From assembly GCA_963774305.1 (NCBI GenBank), contig CAVZEM010000003.1:124001-188000 (forward strand): DNA of 64,000 nucleotides, given 5' to 3'. Below the pieces are notes generated by a model. That model worked only from the letters and a program-made list of their open reading frames with translations, did no database searches and was not told where the DNA came from. Below, piece after piece: positions 40,811-48,475 of this stretch. The position numbers and the translations under genes were made by a program. The DNA is from DASUPK01 sp963774305. GTDB lineage: Bacteria; Actinomycetota; Thermoleophilia; Solirubrobacterales; 70-9. The stretch's first letter is position 1, and each line of letters opens with the position of its first letter.

Positions 40811-41442
40811 GAATCCCGAGGCCGCACAGCACCCAGGGCGCGCTCCTCGAGCTCGTCATCATCGTCGCGCTCGCGCTCGGGCTGGCACTGGGGATCCAGG
40901 CTTTCATCGTCAAGCCGTACCAGATCCCCTCGGAGTCGATGGAGCCCACGCTCGACGTCGGCCAGCGGGTCCTGGTCAACCGGTTCCTCTACCACTTCAA
41001 GGATCCCCAGATCGGGGACATCGTCGTGTTCCACCCGCCGCAGGGCGCGAACGGCGGCGGCGCGGGCGGCGAGTGTGGCGACCCGAGGACCGGCGCGGGG
41101 GGCAGCAGCGGGGCCGCCTGCGACAGGCCGTCGCCCGATGAGGCGAGCGTCAACTTCATCAAGCGGATCGTCGCCGGGCCCGGCGACACCCTGAGCGTCG
41201 AGAACGGCCACCCGGTCGTCAACGGGAAGATCGCTCAGGAGGACTTCATCCGGCCCTGCACGCCGGGCGGTGCCTGCAATTTGCCCAAACCGATCACCAT
41301 CCCGCCCGATCATTACTTCATGATGGGCGACAACCGTGGGTCGAGCGACGACAGCCGCTTCTGGGGACCCGTCCCCAGAGACTGGATCATCGGAAAGGCC
41401 TTCGCCACCTACTGGCCGCCCGACAGAATCGGGATCTTCTAG
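40807..41442 (+). CDS. lepB: Signal peptidase I (start assigned to CTG)
   Basis: Removes signal peptides of exported proteins. The catalytic Ser is in 'IPSESMEPTL', the Lys base in 'NFIKRIVAGPGDTL', and 'MMGDNRGSSDDSRFWGPV' is the conserved box E. The N-terminal anchor helix ('LLELVIIVALALGLALGIQA') lies upstream of the first standard start codon, ATG 40939, which itself falls inside the active-site motif (the Met of SESM). So translation must begin earlier. The only sensible site is CTG 40807, overlapping the L19 stop (CTGA), the same 4-nt overlap style seen at other junctions here. A Gly/Cys-rich insert ('GANGGGAGGECGDPRTGAGG') separates two catalytic boxes. Confidence 0.9.
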   Translation: MRIPRPHSTQGALLELVIIVALALGLALGIQAFIVKPYQIPSESMEPTLDVGQRVLVNRFLYHFKDPQIGDIVVFHPPQGANGGGAGGECGDPRTGAGGSSGAACDRPSPDEASVNFIKRIVAGPGDTLSVENGHPVVNGKIAQEDFIRPCTPGGACNLPKPITIPPDHYFMMGDNRGSSDDSRFWGPVPRDWIIGKAFATYWPPDRIGIF

Positions 41443-41512
41443 AAAGACGCGCCGCAAGCGGCGCACCGCCGCCCGGCTGTTTCGATTTGACCGTTCCTTC
41501 GGCCGCCGCTTC

Positions 41513-42220
41513 GTGGCGGGCGTGGACGAGGCCGGCCGCGGATCGCTGGCCGGGCCACTGCTCGCCGCGGGGGTGCTGATCGACCTCGAGCGGATCGGGC
41601 GTTCCGAGCGCCTCGCCCTGGCGAGGCTCGACGACTCCAAGCAGAAGTCGGCCGAGGAGCGCAAGCAGCTCTACCCGCAGGTGATCCGCGCGGCCGTCCA
41701 CGTCTCGGTGGCCGTGCGCTCGCCGCGCGCGATCGACAGCCGCGGCCTGCACGTCTCCAACATCGCCGCTCTCACTGACTGCATGCAGACGGTCGCCCAG
41801 GTCGATGCGACCCGCCTGGTCGACGGCTTCCGCCTGCCGGCGTGCGAGCTCGAACACGAGCGAGTCGTGGATGGGGACGCGCGCAGCGCCGCGATCGCCG
41901 CGGCCTCCGTGATCGCCAAGGTGACGCGCGATCGCTACATGCACCGCGTCGCGCCGCTCTTTCCGCAGTGGTGCTTCGAGGGCAACGTCGGCTACTCGAC
42001 CCCGGAGCACCGCGAGGCGATCATGCGTCACGGGATCTGCCCGCTGCACCGGCGCTCGTTCGCGTCCGTGGCCTATTCCCAGCTCGACCTCGGTTCCGCG
42101 GCCGGGGAGTTCGAGGAGGTCCCAGGGTCAGAAGGCGGCGCGGATGTGATCGACATCCGCGAGGCCATCCGAGCCGAAGCGGACCCCGACGACGTCGAAG
42201 CGGTAGCCGGCGACGCCTGA
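41513..42220 (+). CDS. rnhB: Ribonuclease HII
   Basis: Cleaves RNA in RNA-DNA hybrids and misincorporated ribonucleotides. The active site is 'VAGVDEAGRGSLAGPL' (Asp-Glu), 'LDDSKQKSAEER', 'RLVDGFRLP' (third Asp) and 'DARSAAIAAASVIAKVTRDR' (fourth Asp). The true start is uncertain. GTG 41513 is the first standard start outside lepB, but upstream in-frame sequence ('ARLFRFDRSFGRRF') looks like part of the family N-terminus and would need CTG 41477, or GTG 41336 deep inside lepB. The C-terminus extends about 45 acidic residues past the core and overlaps the convergent yraN gene by 93 bp. Confidence 0.9.
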   Translation: MAGVDEAGRGSLAGPLLAAGVLIDLERIGRSERLALARLDDSKQKSAEERKQLYPQVIRAAVHVSVAVRSPRAIDSRGLHVSNIAALTDCMQTVAQVDATRLVDGFRLPACELEHERVVDGDARSAAIAAASVIAKVTRDRYMHRVAPLFPQWCFEGNVGYSTPEHREAIMRHGICPLHRRSFASVAYSQLDLGSAAGEFEEVPGSEGGADVIDIREAIRAEADPDDVEAVAGDA

Positions 42221-42502
42221 GGGCCCGCGCCGCTCCGCGATCCACTCGCGGGCGAGGCGTCGCAGCTTGAGCTGCTTGCGGCGGCCGACCGCGTGGGCTG
42301 GGCTCTCGGGCCCGACGCTGGTTCCGGCGCGGCCCGCCTTCACCTCGACGAAGACCAGCGTGCAGCCGTCCAGCGCGACGATGTCGAGCTCACCGGACGG
42401 GAGGCGAACGTTTCGCCCGACGAGTCGCCATCCAGCATGCCGGAGCCGATCGGCGACCAGGCTCTCCGCCCGCCGCCCGAGTCGCTGCCTGGCATAGGTC
42501 AT
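42128..42502 (-). CDS. yraN: UPF0102 (YraN) nuclease-like protein
   Basis: A 124-residue protein of the YraN/UPF0102 family, a PD-(D/E)xK-like fold often found beside rnhB and comM. Motifs are 'GELDIVALDGCTLVFVEVK' (D..E.K core) and 'GRRAESLVADRLRHAGWRLV'. The function is not established; a Holliday-junction or DNA-uptake role is often guessed. It is encoded on the opposite strand, its 3' end overlapping rnhB by 93 bp. In most actinobacteria these genes run in one direction, so the inversion is notable. Start ATG 42502. Confidence 0.88.
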   Translation of the reverse strand: MTYARQRLGRRAESLVADRLRHAGWRLVGRNVRLPSGELDIVALDGCTLVFVEVKAGRAGTSVGPESPAHAVGRRKQLKLRRLAREWIAERRGPSGVAGYRFDVVGVRFGSDGLADVDHIRAAF

Positions 42503-42617
42503 GCCCGCAGGCTGGCCACCGCCGCCGAGCGGGGCGTGCGCCAACCGCAACGAGGGCGTGACGCGAGCGTGACCTTCGGTGCGCCAGCCGCGACCGCGGG
42601 CGTCCTACGGTCGAGCC

Positions 42618-44108
42618 ATGTTCGCGATCGCGCGCACCTTCGCACTGGTCGGCGTGGCCGCGGAGCCAGTGCATGTGGAGGTCGACATCGGCGGGGGCCT
42701 GCCGTCCTTCACCATTGTCGGCCTCCCCGATGCCGCGGTCCGGGAATCGCGCGAGCGGGTCCGCTCGGCGCTCGTCAACTCGGGGTTCAAGTACCCGCAG
42801 CACCGGATCACGGCGAACCTCGCGCCGGCCGATCTGAGGAAGGCGGGCCCGGGGTTCGACCTGGCGATCGCGGCCGCCGTGCTCGTCTCGTCCGGCCAGC
42901 TCCCGCAACGCGTCCTCGATCGCTATGCGCTCGCCGGAGAGCTCGCGTTGGACGGGGCGATCAGGCCGGTCCCTGGAGCGCTGGCGATGGCGGAGGGCGC
43001 ACAGGGGTGGGGAATGAGGGGCGTCGCGGTCGCACCCGGCGATGCGGCGCAGGCCGCACTGGTCGAGGGGCTCGAGGTCGTCGCCATCGACCACGTCACG
43101 AAGCTGCGCGACCTGGCGGAGGGGGCGATCGAGCCGGTGCCCGCATCGGAACCGCCGAGTCCGGTCGACGAGGACCTGCCGGACCTCGCCGACCTGCGTG
43201 GTCATCCGGTCCTGCGCCGATGCCTGGAGATCGCGGCGGCAGGCGCTCACAGCCTGCTCCTGATCGGGCCGCCCGGCGGCGGCAAGACTCTGGCGCTGCA
43301 GCGGCTCCCGTCGCTGCTGCCGCCGCTCAGCCGCAACGAGGTGATCGAGGTGACCCGCATCGCCGGCGTCTGCGGCGAGAATGGAGGCCCGCGCCTGCGG
43401 CGGCCCTTCAGAGCCCCGCATCACACGGTCTCGGGGAGGGGGCTCGTCGGCGGCGGTGCGCCGCCTCGCCCGGGTGAGGTGACCCGTGCCCATCGCGGTG
43501 TCCTCTTCCTCGATGAGCTGGGGGAATTCCGTCGCGATGCGCTGGAGGCCCTGCGGGTGCCGCTCGAGGAGGGCGTCGTCACGGTGACCAGGACCTCGGG
43601 GACCGTCTCCCTCCCCTGCCGCTTCATGCTCGTGGCGGCCTCGAATCCCTGCCCCTGCGGGAACGGACCCGACTCGGGCGAGTGCGAGTGTCATCCCACC
43701 GCCGTCTCCCGTTACATGGCGAAGCTCAGCGGCGCTCTCGCTGACCGCATCGACGTCACCCTGACCGTGGATCCGCCGCCGCCGGAGGAGCTCAACGACG
43801 AGGAGAACGAGGATTCCGCGACGGTCCGCGAGCGAGTCCTGGCGGCACGTCGGACGCAGGAGGAGCGGCTGGGACCGGGTCGCACCAACGCGGACATGAC
43901 GCCGAGCGAGCTCCATCGCCACTGCCATCTGGACCGCACGGCCAGGGAGACCCTCGAGCGAGGCCAACGCCAGCTCGGCCTGAGCGCCCGCGGCTGGGAT
44001 CGCTGCCTGCGCCTGTCGCGGACGATCGCGGACCTGGCGGGGGTGGAGCGCATCCACGAGCCGCACGTGGCCGAGGCGATCGACAAGCGCAGGCGACCTG
44101 ACCCGTGA
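42618..44108 (+). CDS. comM: ComM/YifB-family Mg-chelatase-like AAA ATPase
   Basis: A 496-residue AAA+ protein linked to natural transformation and branch migration. N-terminal ChlI-like domain ('GLPDAAVRESRERVRSAL', 'ANLAPADLRKAGPGFDL'), Walker A 'GPPGGGKTLALQRL', Walker B 'GVLFLDELGEF' and zinc-like 'NPCPCGNGPDSGECEC', then the C-terminal helical domain 'RQLGLSARGWDRCLRLSRTI'. TACGGT (42606-42611) precedes ATG 42618 by 6 nt. It overlaps dprA by 4 nt (GTGA), so both uptake-related genes are coupled. Confidence 0.93.
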   Translation: MFAIARTFALVGVAAEPVHVEVDIGGGLPSFTIVGLPDAAVRESRERVRSALVNSGFKYPQHRITANLAPADLRKAGPGFDLAIAAAVLVSSGQLPQRVLDRYALAGELALDGAIRPVPGALAMAEGAQGWGMRGVAVAPGDAAQAALVEGLEVVAIDHVTKLRDLAEGAIEPVPASEPPSPVDEDLPDLADLRGHPVLRRCLEIAAAGAHSLLLIGPPGGGKTLALQRLPSLLPPLSRNEVIEVTRIAGVCGENGGPRLRRPFRAPHHTVSGRGLVGGGAPPRPGEVTRAHRGVLFLDELGEFRRDALEALRVPLEEGVVTVTRTSGTVSLPCRFMLVAASNPCPCGNGPDSGECECHPTAVSRYMAKLSGALADRIDVTLTVDPPPPEELNDEENEDSATVRERVLAARRTQEERLGPGRTNADMTPSELHRHCHLDRTARETLERGQRQLGLSARGWDRCLRLSRTIADLAGVERIHEPHVAEAIDKRRRPDP

Positions 44109-45247
44109 GCTCCGCCGGTCGCCCGCACGCGTGCCCGGAATGCCTGCAGCGGGCCTGGCTGATCGGCTCGCTCGCCGGCCACATCGAGAACGCAGTCGAC
44201 AGGTCGGTCCCCGGCCGGAGGGTGCATGAGGTCCTCGCACTCTCGAACGAGGACCTGGCCGAGGCGATGGCGCGCTCGGGGGCGAAGGACTTCCTCCGGC
44301 GAGCCGAGGCGCGCGACCGAGAGGGAATGCTGGAAACCGTCGCCGCGGCGCGGGCATGGGCATGCTGCCGGCACGACCCTCTCTACCCGGCGCCGCTCGC
44401 GGACCTCGGCGACCCGCCCGCCGTGCTCTTCTGCCGCGGTGATCGCGGGATGCTCTCCGAGGTCCGGGCCGAGGGCACGGTCACCATCGTGGGTTCACGC
44501 CGACCGAGCAGCTACGGACGCGGCCTGGCCAGGGATCTCGGCCGCGAGGTGGCGGCCGCCGGCCTGGTCGTAGTGAGTGGGATGGCGATGGGCATCGACG
44601 CGCGGGCGCACGAAGGTGCGCTGGAGGCCGGCGGTCTGACGCTCGCCGTTCTGGGGACCGGAGTGGACGTCCCATACCCGCCACGCTGCACGCGGCTCTA
44701 CGAGGAGATCGTCGAGCGTGGCCTCATGGTCTCGGAGCTTCCGCCGGGCACCCTGGCGAGGCGCTGGACGTTTCCGGCCAGGAACCGGATCATGGCGGCG
44801 CTCGGGCGGATGACCGTGGTGGTCGAGGCCAGGGAGCGATCCGGGTCCCTGATCACGGCGGAGATGGCGCAGGACCTGAACCGGGAAGTGGGTGCAGTTC
44901 CGGGCCGAGTCGGCTCGTCTCCGGCCGCGGGCACGAACGGCCTGCTCCGCGACGGGGCCTCCGTGATCCGCGGTGCGCCGGACGTCCTTGACTCGATCCT
45001 CGGAGTTGGGGCCGAGCGTCCGCCTCCGGCAATCGCGCGCGGGCCCGCCCTCGACGCCGAGCTGGCCGAGGTCCTGGACCTGGTGGAGCGAGGGTCGAGC
45101 AGCGCCGACGCGCTGGCGCGGGCGTCCGGCCTGGAGCCAGGGCCACTTGCGGCAGCGCTGGTCAGGCTCGAGCTGGGCGGCTACCTGCGCTCGGACTCCG
45201 GCGGACGCTACGAGCGCACCTTGCTCGCTGCTCCCGAGTCCCCGTAG
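44105..45247 (+). CDS. dprA: DNA-processing protein DprA
   Basis: Loads RecA onto incoming single-stranded DNA during transformation and recombination. The Rossmann core has 'TIVGSRRPSSYGRGLARDL', 'VVSGMAMGIDARAHEGAL', 'AVLGTGVDVPYPP' and 'FPARNRIMAALG'. The N-terminal region (about 1-100) contains 'CPEC' and SAM-like helices; the C-terminus has a winged-helix-like segment ('LDLVERGSSSADALARASGL'). Length 380 is normal. In many actinobacteria xerC and whiG follow; here they lie 8 kb away. Confidence 0.93.
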   Translation: MSSAGRPHACPECLQRAWLIGSLAGHIENAVDRSVPGRRVHEVLALSNEDLAEAMARSGAKDFLRRAEARDREGMLETVAAARAWACCRHDPLYPAPLADLGDPPAVLFCRGDRGMLSEVRAEGTVTIVGSRRPSSYGRGLARDLGREVAAAGLVVVSGMAMGIDARAHEGALEAGGLTLAVLGTGVDVPYPPRCTRLYEEIVERGLMVSELPPGTLARRWTFPARNRIMAALGRMTVVVEARERSGSLITAEMAQDLNREVGAVPGRVGSSPAAGTNGLLRDGASVIRGAPDVLDSILGVGAERPPPAIARGPALDAELAEVLDLVERGSSSADALARASGLEPGPLAAALVRLELGGYLRSDSGGRYERTLLAAPESP

Positions 45248-45270
45248 CGACCCTCACTAGCCTTATCCGC

Positions 45271-46065
45271 GTGACAGCCTCCCGGCGCATCCCGATTGCG
45301 ATGACCATCGCGACCTCCGACTCGGGCGGTGGCGCCGGCATCCAGGCGGACCTGAAGGCGTTCGCGCGCTGTGGCGTGCACGGGACGTCGGCGATCGTCG
45401 CGCTCACAGCCCAGAACACCCATGAGGTTCTCTCGGTCGAGACGCTGCCCCGCCAGTTCATCCTCGACCAGGTCCGAGCCGTAGTCTCGGATATGGGCGT
45501 CGACGCCGTGAAGATCGGGATGCTCTTCGACGAGCCGACGATCGAGGCCGTGGACGAGGCGCTCGATCTGGTCGGCGATGCTCCCGTCGTGCTGGATCCA
45601 GTGATGGTCGCCGAGAGCGGGGCGGTGCTGCTCAAGCCCGAGGCGAAGCGGGCGCTGACAGAGCGGATCGTGTCTCGCTCCACCGTGGTCACCCCAAATG
45701 CCTCCGAGGCGCGCGAGCTCACCGGCCTGGGCGACGACGCGTCGCCCGAGGACCTCGTCCGGGCGGTCCATGCGCTCGGCCCGCGGGTCGCGGTGGTCAC
45801 CGGCGGGCACCTCGACGGCGCGGATCGCTTCTTCGACGGCGAGATCCTCGAGGAGATCGATGGCCCGCGTCATCCGGACGGCGCCGCCCACGGCTCCGGC
45901 TGCACCCATTCCTCGGCGCTGGCCGCCCGCCTGGCTCATGGGGACCCGCCCCTGGAGGCCGCACGAGTGGCGCGCCGGGTCGCGGCCGAGGCCGTTGCGA
46001 ACGGCCTGCGAGAGATCGGCTCCGGCGCCGGGCCGGTCGACGCGCTGGGCATAATCAAGCCATGA
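45271..46065 (+). CDS. thiD: Hydroxymethylpyrimidine/phosphomethylpyrimidine kinase
   Basis: Phosphorylates HMP and HMP-phosphate in thiamine synthesis. Family motifs: 'ATSDSGGGAGIQADLKAF', 'VALTAQNT', 'VLDPVMVAESGAVLL', 'VTPNASEARELTG' and the ATP/anion site 'AHGSGCTHSSALAA'. Length 264 is standard. GTG 45271 follows TAGCCT (45258-45263) by 7 nt. No other thi genes are in the window. Its stop overlaps the next start by 4 nt (ATGA), joining it to two unknown genes. Confidence 0.94.
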   Translation: MTASRRIPIAMTIATSDSGGGAGIQADLKAFARCGVHGTSAIVALTAQNTHEVLSVETLPRQFILDQVRAVVSDMGVDAVKIGMLFDEPTIEAVDEALDLVGDAPVVLDPVMVAESGAVLLKPEAKRALTERIVSRSTVVTPNASEARELTGLGDDASPEDLVRAVHALGPRVAVVTGGHLDGADRFFDGEILEEIDGPRHPDGAAHGSGCTHSSALAARLAHGDPPLEAARVARRVAAEAVANGLREIGSGAGPVDALGIIKP

Positions 46066-46307
46066 AGCTGCTTCGCATGACGCCGGGGAAGGGCGATGTG
46101 CTGCTCGCGGAGGGCGATCCCGCCGTTGCCGAAGACGAGGAGCGGCTCATCCAGGAGTTCCGCCGCCAGCTCGACCTCGGCATGTGGGCCGCCGTTCCGC
46201 ATGAGGGCCCGGGCGGCAGCCGCGAGGCGACCATGGTCCGCGACTTCTCGGAGGTCCCTGCGACCGCGGAGCGCGTGATCTTCTTCCCCCAGGCGGCAGG
46301 CGGCTGA
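46062..46307 (+). CDS. Small protein of unknown function, coupled to thiD
   Basis: An 81-residue soluble protein with no family I recognise. It has a short charged N-terminus, 'PAVAEDEERLIQEFRRQLDL' helical middle and 'FSEVPATAERVIFFPQAAGG' C-terminus. It overlaps thiD by 4 nt, and its stop overlaps the next start (TGATG), so it is certainly translated as part of the operon if real. The codon use looks like that of its neighbours. Confidence 0.6.
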   Translation: MKLLRMTPGKGDVLLAEGDPAVAEDEERLIQEFRRQLDLGMWAAVPHEGPGGSREATMVRDFSEVPATAERVIFFPQAAGG

Positions 46308-46777
46308 TGCGACGCAGATACGTACGCAACGCGGCGCGCGAGCGCCGGGCCGAGCAGCGGGCCCGCGAGCTGCTGCGCTCGACCGCCGGCCCCGAGGCGC
46401 TCGAGACCTACGAGCGCTTCGGCCTCCTGACCCTCGAGAAGGGCGAGTACGGATATCTGATCTACCCGCACCGCCCGCTGGTCGCCTACGACGCTGACAG
46501 TGGTGAACTGCTCAGCGAGTACTGCGTTCGCTTTCGCGACGGCTCCGACCCCGAGGCGGGGGAGAGGCTCCCCGATGCCGACGACGTGCTCGCCAAGTGG
46601 ATGGCGCTCCGTGCCGACGAGTACGAGCTGATCGGCACCGCCAACGTCCATCCGCTCGGCCGCCAGCTCGACCCGGCGATGGTCCGCCGCGACCTGTTTC
46701 AGGTGAGGGCGTTCCGTTCACGCGAGGGTGCGCCGCCAGGCGCAACCCGTTTCATGCGGGAGGAACGACCCGATTAA
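46307..46777 (+). CDS. Small conserved protein of unknown function
   Basis: A 156-residue soluble protein. The first 25 residues are very basic ('RRRYVRNAARERRAEQRARE'), followed by 'EYGYLIYPHRPLVAYDADSG' and 'LADEYELIGTANVHPLG'-type sequence ending 'DPAMVRRDLFQVRAFR'. No motif indicates function. It is translationally coupled to the preceding small gene and ends 8 bp before ilvD. Perhaps nucleic-acid binding because of the basic N-terminus, but this is weak. Confidence 0.6.
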   Translation: MRRRYVRNAARERRAEQRARELLRSTAGPEALETYERFGLLTLEKGEYGYLIYPHRPLVAYDADSGELLSEYCVRFRDGSDPEAGERLPDADDVLAKWMALRADEYELIGTANVHPLGRQLDPAMVRRDLFQVRAFRSREGAPPGATRFMREERPD

Positions 46778-46785
46778 ATGGGCGA

Positions 46786-48471
46786 ATGGCAGAGATAACG
46801 ACCAACGGCATGCGGACGCGCTCCAGCGCCGTCTTCGACGGCCCCGAGCGGGCCTTCGCCCGCGCCTACATGAAGGGGATCGGCTTCGGCGACGACGACC
46901 TTCGCCGACCCACCGTCGGCATCGCCAACACCTGGATCGAGGCGATGCCCTGCAACTTCCACCTCCGAGGGCTCGCCGAGCACGTCAAGGAGGGCGTGCG
47001 CGCGGCCGGCGGCACGCCGCTCGAGTTCAACTCGATCGCGATCTCCGACGGGATCACGATGGGCACCGAGGGCATGAAGACGTCGCTGGTCAGCCGTGAG
47101 GTGATTGCGGACTCGATCGAGCTGACGGCCCGCGGCTATCAGTTCGACGCCGTGATCGCCCTGTCCGGCTGCGACAAGACGATTCCCGGCTGCGTCATGG
47201 CGCTCGCGCGCCTCGACATCCCCTCGGTGATGCTCTACGGCGGGTCCATCCTGCCGGGCCGCTGGCACGACCGGGACGTGACGATCCAGGACGTCTTCGA
47301 GGCGATCGGCAAGCACGCCACCGGTGAGATGTCCGACGACGACCTCTACGAGCTCGAGGGCTGCGCCAGCCCCGGAGCCGGCGCGTGCGGCGCCCAGTTC
47401 ACGGCAAACACGATGGCCTGCGCCTTCGAGGTCATGGGGATCACCCCGATGGGCTCCGGGATGGTCCCCGCGGTCGCCGACGCTCGCGAGCAGGTGGCGC
47501 GAGAAACCGGCGAGCTGGTCATGAAGATCTTGGCCGACGACCTTCGCCCGAGTCAGATCATCACCAAGGACTCGATCGAGAACGCCATCGCCACCGTGGC
47601 GATGTCAGGCGGCTCCACCAACGGCGTCCTGCATCTGCTGGCCGTTGCCAACGAGGCCGGCATCGAGCTCACCATCGATGACTTCGACCGGATCTCCGAG
47701 AGGACGCCGCTGCTCGGTGACCTCAAGCCCGGCGGCCGGTTCGTCGCCAAGGACCTCTACGAGGCGGGCGGCGTCGGAGTCCTGGCGAAGCGCCTCGATG
47801 AGGCCGGCGTCCTCCACCGCGATGCGATCACCGTCACCGGCAGGACGATCGGCGAGGAGGCCGACGCGACTCAGGAGACGCCCGCTCAGCAGGTCGTCCG
47901 TCCCCTCGACGACCCGCTGAAGCCGACGGGCGGCCTGGTGATCCTGCGCGGCAACCTCGCCCCTGAGGGCTGCGTCGTCAAGGTCGCCGGCGAGGAGCGC
48001 AAGAAGCACACCGGCCCGGCCCGCGTCTTCGGCTCCGAGGAGGAGTGCTTCGCCGTCGTGGAGCAGCAGGGCATCAAGCCCGGCGACGTCGTCGTGATCC
48101 GCAACGAGGGCCCCTCGGGCGGCCCCGGCATGCGGGAGATGCTCCAGGTCACCGCCGCGCTGGTCGGCGAGGGGATCGGCGATCAGGTCGCTCTTCTCAC
48201 CGACGGCCGGTTCTCCGGAGCAACGCACGGCCTGATGGCCGGACACGTCGCCCCCGAGGCGATCCGCGGCGGCCCGATCGCGGCGGTCCAGGATGGAGAC
48301 CAGATCACCCTCGACATCGACGCCCGCCGCCTCGACGTCGACCTCTCCGACGAGGAGATCGCGAAGAGGGTGGAGGCCTACGAGCCGCCGAAGCCGCGCT
48401 ACGAGCGCGGCGTGATGGCGAAGTACGCCGCCTCGGTGTCCTCCGCCTCGGAGGGCGCCGTAACCGGTTAA
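46786..48471 (+). CDS. ilvD: Dihydroxy-acid dehydratase
   Basis: Catalyses the third common step of branched-chain amino acid synthesis, using an iron-sulfur cluster. The Cys ligands are in 'MPCNFHLRGL', 'SGCDKTIPGCVMAL' and 'CASPGAGACGAQFTANTM'. The C-terminal domain has 'VRPLDDPLKPTGGLVILRGN' and 'LLTDGRFSGATHGLMAGH'. At 561 residues it is the standard length. ATG 46786 begins 'MAEITTNGMRTRSSAVFDG'; earlier in-frame starts overlap the upstream gene. No other ilv genes are nearby. Confidence 0.96.
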   Translation: MAEITTNGMRTRSSAVFDGPERAFARAYMKGIGFGDDDLRRPTVGIANTWIEAMPCNFHLRGLAEHVKEGVRAAGGTPLEFNSIAISDGITMGTEGMKTSLVSREVIADSIELTARGYQFDAVIALSGCDKTIPGCVMALARLDIPSVMLYGGSILPGRWHDRDVTIQDVFEAIGKHATGEMSDDDLYELEGCASPGAGACGAQFTANTMACAFEVMGITPMGSGMVPAVADAREQVARETGELVMKILADDLRPSQIITKDSIENAIATVAMSGGSTNGVLHLLAVANEAGIELTIDDFDRISERTPLLGDLKPGGRFVAKDLYEAGGVGVLAKRLDEAGVLHRDAITVTGRTIGEEADATQETPAQQVVRPLDDPLKPTGGLVILRGNLAPEGCVVKVAGEERKKHTGPARVFGSEEECFAVVEQQGIKPGDVVVIRNEGPSGGPGMREMLQVTAALVGEGIGDQVALLTDGRFSGATHGLMAGHVAPEAIRGGPIAAVQDGDQITLDIDARRLDVDLSDEEIAKRVEAYEPPKPRYERGVMAKYAASVSSASEGAVTG

Positions 48472-48475
48472 CGGC

